A stretch of DNA of 64,000 nt, from contig JAQWBS010000001.1 in NCBI GenBank assembly GCA_028706255.1, positions 280,563 through 344,562 on the forward strand, in the 5' to 3' direction. The notes under the pieces were generated by a model. That model made no database searches, was not told where the DNA came from, and worked only from the letters and a program-made list of their open reading frames with translations. The DNA comes from Alphaproteobacteria bacterium (GTDB lineage: Bacteria > Pseudomonadota > Alphaproteobacteria > RF32 > CAG-239). Each line of letters starts with the position of its first letter. Positions within the stretch are counted from its first letter, which is position 1. A program made the position numbers and the translations under genes. This document shows, piece by piece, positions 60,170 to 64,000 of the stretch.

Positions 60170-61636
60170 CTAAGGGATATAAATTTTATGCTTTTGCAAA
60201 GCCTTCTTAATGATTTCGGCTTCGCTTTCTTTTCCACCTGAAAGATGTTGATTTTCAGGAGGTAAAATTGTGCCATAAATCATAACTTGAGCTTCATTAA
60301 CATCTTTGCCTAAGATGAGTGGGGCACGATAGTCTTCATCAAGTTTAATATCTCTTAAGTTGGTGTAAGAAATGCTGTCAAATCTTTTGGGAGCAGCATC
60401 AATGACTGCGTTTTCAGCATTTCTCACTTCTAAAATATCTAAACTATGTTGATTTGAGCCATCAGGGAAAATTCTGAAAACACCATTAATGCCAATATAA
60501 CCTTCAGGGTTTGTAATTTGAGAAGTTAAGCTTTGGTCACCCTTGTTGGCAACAGCAGAAGCCAAAGCAACAGCATCATAAGCAAAAGCATATAGGCTGC
60601 TTGGATTCTCAGAGAAAATTTCAGAATATTTTTTGATGAAATAAGCATTATGACTGCGTGATAAAACAGGATACCAACTGCCAATGAAATTTCCTTCATG
60701 GTTAAGTTGAGAGCCTTCCCAAAGTGTGGTGCCTAAAATCTTAACCTTTGGCGCTGAAACATCATAATAACCAAGCATTGCGACTGCAGATTTAAGCTTG
60801 TAGCCTGATTCAGGAACAAGGATTGTGTCAAATTTAACTTCACCAAGTGAGTCAATAGATTTTAATCTGGCAAGAACTTTGGCAGAATTTTGGTCACCTT
60901 TTTCAGCCTGAGCCATTAATCTCTCTTTCAAAGATTTTGCACGAGCGGAACGCGCATCATAGTCTGTTAAAGCTTTCAAGATTTCTGAAAAATCATTCGT
61001 GTTTGGGTGATAAAAAGCAATTTTTTCAACGGTCATATTGTTTTTTTCAGCTGAAATAATGGAAGCCTTAGCAACAGCGATTCCTGTGGAATTATCAGGC
61101 ACAAGCAAAGCTAGGTTTTTACGACCATTTTTAGCAGCATAAGTGACAACTCTGTCAACTTGTTCACCAACAAGAAGTCCTAGAGAGTAAACATCCCCAC
61201 CAATAACATCGCTATTGGTTGAAAAAGTGATAACTGGAATGTTTTTTTCGTTTGTTTTAGGAGAAATGGCTTTCACTTCTTCAGCCATTAAAGGTCCAAT
61301 GATGAGTTGAGATTTTTGGTTGAGTGCATTCTCAATGGCGATTCGTGCCCCGCTAGCAGTGCTTTTGGTATCATAAAACTGCAAGAGCATATTTGGATTG
61401 TTCACGTCTTCCAAAGCCATCAAGGCAGCATTTCTCAAGCCTTCACCTTGTTTTGCTGCAACACCAGTGAGTGGCAACAACATGCCAACCCTAAAATTTG
61501 TGGCTTCACCAAAGTTTTCTTCCTTGATGACACTTGGTTCTGTAACGAAAGCGTCTTTGTCACTTTGCTTAAGCGTTGTACAACCTGAAACAGCTAAAAC
61601 CGTAAATAAGTAGAAGATTTTTTTTATCACTTGCAA
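60170..61636 (-). CDS. Penicillin-binding protein activator/LppC-type lipoprotein
   Basis: 488 residues. Lipoprotein signal with lipobox VSGC (Cys19). The mature part is a type-1 periplasmic-binding-protein fold: FRVGMLLPLTGVAAKQGEG, NAALMALEDVNNP, QLIIGPLMAEEVKAISP, VPVITFSTNSDVIGG-like VITFSTNSDV, and YAFAYDAVALASAVANKGDQ. This corresponds to the C-terminal part of E. coli LpoA, which activates PBP1A; the alphaproteobacterial form lacks the TPR half. The start is TTG (61636) or GTG (61630), both behind AGGA. It is divergent from rsmI, the usual neighbour. Confidence 0.87.
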   Translation of the reverse strand: MQVIKKIFYLFTVLAVSGCTTLKQSDKDAFVTEPSVIKEENFGEATNFRVGMLLPLTGVAAKQGEGLRNAALMALEDVNNPNMLLQFYDTKSTASGARIAIENALNQKSQLIIGPLMAEEVKAISPKTNEKNIPVITFSTNSDVIGGDVYSLGLLVGEQVDRVVTYAAKNGRKNLALLVPDNSTGIAVAKASIISAEKNNMTVEKIAFYHPNTNDFSEILKALTDYDARSARAKSLKERLMAQAEKGDQNSAKVLARLKSIDSLGEVKFDTILVPESGYKLKSAVAMLGYYDVSAPKVKILGTTLWEGSQLNHEGNFIGSWYPVLSRSHNAYFIKKYSEIFSENPSSLYAFAYDAVALASAVANKGDQSLTSQITNPEGYIGINGVFRIFPDGSNQHSLDILEVRNAENAVIDAAPKRFDSISYTNLRDIKLDEDYRAPLILGKDVNEAQVMIYGTILPPENQHLSGGKESEAEIIKKALQKHKIYIP

Positions 61637-61708
61637 TTTATCCTGAAAAAAACAATTATAATAATGAATTTCTAGAACAAAAATAACATATTGTAAAGTA
61701 TCAAGATT

Positions 61709-62542
61709 ATGAAAAAAGGACTATACATTGTCGCAACCCCAATTGGTAACCTAAATGATGTTTCCGCAAGAGCCATTGAAATCTTGAGCAATGCGGAAGT
61801 CATTGCTTGTGAAGATACAAGGGTAACGAAAAAACTTTTTTCCCTTCTGGGAATTTCTTTGAAGAAAAACTTTATTGCCTTGCACAATTTTAATGAAGAA
61901 GAACAAGCCCCAAAAATTGTTGAAGAAGTGATGTCGGGAAAATCTGTGGCGTTGGTGAGCGATGCTGGTTCTCCACTCATTTCCGACCCAGGGTATAAGC
62001 TAATTAAGAAATGCAAGGAAGCGGGCATTTATATCTGCACGATTCCTGGTTGTTGTGCTTTGGTTTGTGCGTTGCAACTTTCTGGGTTGCCAACCAATCG
62101 GTTTATGTTTGCAGGCTTCATTCCCAACAAGGAAAAAGCAAGAAAAGACTTTTTTGAGCCTTTAAAAAAACTTGATGCAACGTTGATTTTCTATGAAACA
62201 GCACCAAGAATTTTGAAAAGTTTACAAGCCGCAAAAGACGTTTTTGGAAACAGAGAAATGAGTGTTGCCAGAGAAATTACAAAACTTTATGAGGAATGTT
62301 TAACGGCGGACGTTGATGAATTAATCCTTCATTTTTCAGAAAAAGAAGCAAAAGGAGAAATGGTTTTTATGGTTGCACCGTTTGATGGTGATGTGAATGA
62401 GGATATTGATTTAGAGAAACTTCTTCTTCAAAAACTTGCTGAAAAATCTCTGAAAGATGCTGTTAAAGAAATTGTAGAAACATATAAGTTTAATAAAAAT
62501 GAGGTTTATGAACTGGCATTGAAGATAAAAAATGACAAATAA
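61709..62542 (+). CDS. rsmI: 16S rRNA (cytidine1402-2'-O)-methyltransferase
   Basis: 277 residues. GLYIVATPIGNLNDVSARAIE, VIACEDTRVTKKLF, LVSDAGSPLISDPGYKLI and GLPTNRFMFAGFIP are the RsmI tetrapyrrole-methylase-fold signatures. The C-terminus contains a small helical HTH-like extension. It overlaps yraN by 11 bases and is divergent from the LpoA-like gene, a conserved arrangement in proteobacteria. Confidence 0.96.
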   Translation: MKKGLYIVATPIGNLNDVSARAIEILSNAEVIACEDTRVTKKLFSLLGISLKKNFIALHNFNEEEQAPKIVEEVMSGKSVALVSDAGSPLISDPGYKLIKKCKEAGIYICTIPGCCALVCALQLSGLPTNRFMFAGFIPNKEKARKDFFEPLKKLDATLIFYETAPRILKSLQAAKDVFGNREMSVAREITKLYEECLTADVDELILHFSEKEAKGEMVFMVAPFDGDVNEDIDLEKLLLQKLAEKSLKDAVKEIVETYKFNKNEVYELALKIKNDK

Positions 62543-62882
62543 TTTTTCAGGAAAATATGCAGAGTTTCTGGCACGTTTGCTTTTTAGGTTCAAAGGCTTT
62601 TCAATTTTGCAAAAAAACTATAAAACAGGCAAGGGAACCCACGCTGGTGAAATAGATTTTATTGCTAAAAAAGGTAAATTAATTGTGTTTGTTGAGGTTA
62701 AAAAACGCAAAACCCTTGAAGACGCATCATATGCCATTAAAGAAGCTCAACAACAACGAATTACAAATGGAGCTAAGGCTTTTTTGAAACATAATCCTTG
62801 TTATCAAAATTGTGATTGTCGTTTTGATGCTGTTTTGGTTAAACTACCTTTGTCAATCAAACACCTTAAAAATGCTTGGTAA
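62532..62882 (+). CDS. yraN: UPF0102 protein YraN (predicted endonuclease fold)
   Basis: 116 residues. KYAEFLARLLFRFKGFSIL is the N-terminal helix. GEIDFIAKKGKLIVFVEVKKR carries the PD-(D/E)xK-like E-x-D...ExK residues, quoted in part: GEIDFIAKKGKLIVFVEVK. DCRFDAVLV ends the domain. It usually accompanies rsmI and lpoA, as here. Biochemical role not established. Confidence 0.92.
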   Translation: MTNNFSGKYAEFLARLLFRFKGFSILQKNYKTGKGTHAGEIDFIAKKGKLIVFVEVKKRKTLEDASYAIKEAQQQRITNGAKAFLKHNPCYQNCDCRFDAVLVKLPLSIKHLKNAW

Positions 62883-62886
62883 AAAA

Positions 62887-62916
62887 ATCCCTTAGCTTCA
62901 TTAAAAGCTAAGGGAA
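62887..62916. terminator. Bidirectional terminator after yraN
   Basis: Stem TCCCTTAGCTT / AAGCTAAGGGA with a short loop between convergent genes, A-run before and A/T-rich after. Confidence 0.75.
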
Positions 62917-62930
62917 TAAATTAAGTTTCT

Positions 62931-64000
62931 CTATTTCATCACATAACCCTTTTGAGGCGTTTTCATAAAAATAAATGTTTCATTTTTATAAATGAACTTT
63001 TTTATTTCATCGGTTTGTTCTTTCCAACCACTTTCTGTTAACGAAATAAGGATGTTCTGCTTAAAGAGTTCCCTTTCTTTTGTGGTTGCCACAAGAACGC
63101 AATCTTGCTCTTTTTCATCTTTTCCAAGTACATAGAAAAAACATTCTCCATATGGAATGTCATCTTCTTCCAAGAAAAATAAGGACACTGAGCGTCTTAG
63201 AAACATCTTGTTTTGATGAATTTTTTTAAATCCATCAAGATTTTCAGCTTCGGGATGGGAACAAATAAGTCCGTCAAGCATAAGCTCGCCAAGATGTTTT
63301 TTACCCTCATACCACTGATTTTTAATCTTATAAAGATGGCGACCATCAATCTCTTTTCTGTTAATAATAACTTCGTTCAGAGGTTTAACAAATTCACCGG
63401 CAGAATGAAAAAAGACAAAGGTTTCACGCTTTGTTGAAACAACGATTTTCCTGTCTGTTTCCCGAGGACATTCATCATCTTTTAGAATCTCAATCTTTTT
63501 AATATTTCTAATTCCACCAAATTCGGCAAGGAAATAAGAAGCCTTAAAAAGATTTTTCTTCTGTGACAATTCAAATTTAATAAAAGTTCCCAAGATGTTG
63601 ACGACAATTTCCGGCTCATAACAAAAATGATTATCCTTTATAATAGAGAAGCTTAAGTCTCCATTGTCTAGTAAAAGATATCCATCAGAAGTTTTCAAAA
63701 TGTTTTCACAAATCAGAACATTCAACTCTTTTTTGTTTAAGAACGAGACTGTATTATATGAAAAACTCCCGAAATTGAAAAAATCTTTTGAAATAAGAGA
63801 TTTTTTATCAGATTCCACAGGGCTTCTCTTTAGAAAAAATTGACCGAACTTTTTGCCTAAAAAGTTTTCTTCATCAAGGCTGTTCAGATACCAAACTTCT
63901 CCTTTGCGTAGAAGCCTATTTTCCTGAAAGAGCTCTTCGAACTCGTCAACAACATAGAGCGTATTTATAATATTGCTTTCAGGATAATATCTGTGAAAAG
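62931..64000 (-). CDS. Hypothetical protein, 5' end beyond window edge
   Basis: The minus-strand frame is open through the right edge, so at least 356 residues belong to it; the GTG at 63816-63818 is internal, not a real start, because the frame continues upstream as VWYLNSLDEENFLGKKFG and beyond. The visible part is beta-rich with repeated hydrophobic/charged alternation (YLLLDNGDLSFSII, YFLAEFGGIRNIKKIE, HLYKIKNQWYEGKKHLGEL) and no signal or catalytic motif. No family is recognised. A beta-propeller or repeated beta-sheet protein is a possibility only. Confidence 0.65.
   Translation of the reverse strand, partial: FHRYYPESNIINTLYVVDEFEELFQENRLLRKGEVWYLNSLDEENFLGKKFGQFFLKRSPVESDKKSLISKDFFNFGSFSYNTVSFLNKKELNVLICENILKTSDGYLLLDNGDLSFSIIKDNHFCYEPEIVVNILGTFIKFELSQKKNLFKASYFLAEFGGIRNIKKIEILKDDECPRETDRKIVVSTKRETFVFFHSAGEFVKPLNEVIINRKEIDGRHLYKIKNQWYEGKKHLGELMLDGLICSHPEAENLDGFKKIHQNKMFLRRSVSLFFLEEDDIPYGECFFYVLGKDEKEQDCVLVATTKERELFKQNILISLTESGWKEQTDEIKKFIYKNETFIFMKTPQKGYVMK

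Noticed and set aside
63816..63818. GTG as start codon of the right-edge gene
   Set aside because: The same frame stays open upstream to the window edge with protein-like composition, so this GTG is internal.
1..64000. CRISPR arrays, insertion sequences, tRNA or rRNA genes
   Set aside because: No regularly spaced repeats, transposase motifs, terminal inverted repeats or cloverleaf/rRNA signatures were recognised by eye.

Overview
The window comes from a strongly AT-rich alphaproteobacterium. Markers seen in the sequence are an alphaproteobacterial-type AddB, a Tim44/TimA-type protein beside secB and mltA, a mitofilin (Mic60)-like protein divergent from tsaD, a short HPr-kinase domain protein, lptD-surA-ksgA, dnaX-ybaB-recR, and the rho/mnmE/mnmG/rsmG/parA/parB block typical of alphaproteobacterial origin regions. 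Usual partners are missing where they would be expected: hemC/hemD beside mic60, pdxA between surA and ksgA, lptG after lptF, and acpP/fabF after fabG. Together with the base composition this suggests a streamlined, probably host-associated lineage; the exact order is inference. No rRNA, tRNA, CRISPR array, insertion sequence or prophage was seen.

Layout. 0-31 kb is mostly minus-strand housekeeping: addB (cut by the left edge), an ABC exporter, rdgB, rph, glycogen synthase, an outer-membrane barrel, ftsK, a GT2, kdsB, HAD, ksgA-surA-lptD-lptF, xerD, a GATase/ADP-dependent sugar kinase/Mic60-like operon, and a P-loop/GT8 fusion. Plus-strand islands are grpE, fabDG, aroK-corC and tsaD-nth. 31-37 kb holds secB, timA, mltA, smr, dnaQ and coaE. 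37.15-37.61 kb is a gene-free, very AT-rich divergent gap between coaE and rho. It has two perfect DnaA boxes, four copies of the 9-mer TTATTAACA and three perfect TTAA-N7-TTAA (CtrA-type) sites, and is the best candidate for the chromosomal replication origin. Gene polarity switches around it.

37.6-56.6 kb is mostly plus strand: rho, a leucine-rich leader/attenuator with GNAT and M20 genes, mnmE, a divergent acyl carrier protein, mnmG, a NUDIX / MurA-like / double-HD block, rsmG, parA, parB, a tiny ferredoxin-thioredoxin-reductase-like protein, a membrane SNase, tsaE and hprK. Three ParB sites (parS) lie inside mnmE, mnmG and rsmG. 56.6-64 kb holds recR, a hydrolase, ybaB, dnaX, the SRP RNA, an LpoA/LppC-like lipoprotein, rsmI, yraN and an unrecognised gene cut by the right edge.

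How it fits together: the core of the window is an origin-segregation module (oriC candidate, CtrA-type sites, parS, ParAB, with FtsK, XerD and DnaX/DnaQ nearby), surrounded by envelope-assembly genes (LptD/LptF/SurA/KdsB/MltA/SecB/LpoA) and tRNA/rRNA modification genes. Notable unexplained signals are a recurrent plus-strand 14-mer (ACASYGTATTTAAA) confined to 43-51 kb, and two A-tracts in dnaX where slippage in either direction ends translation within a few codons.
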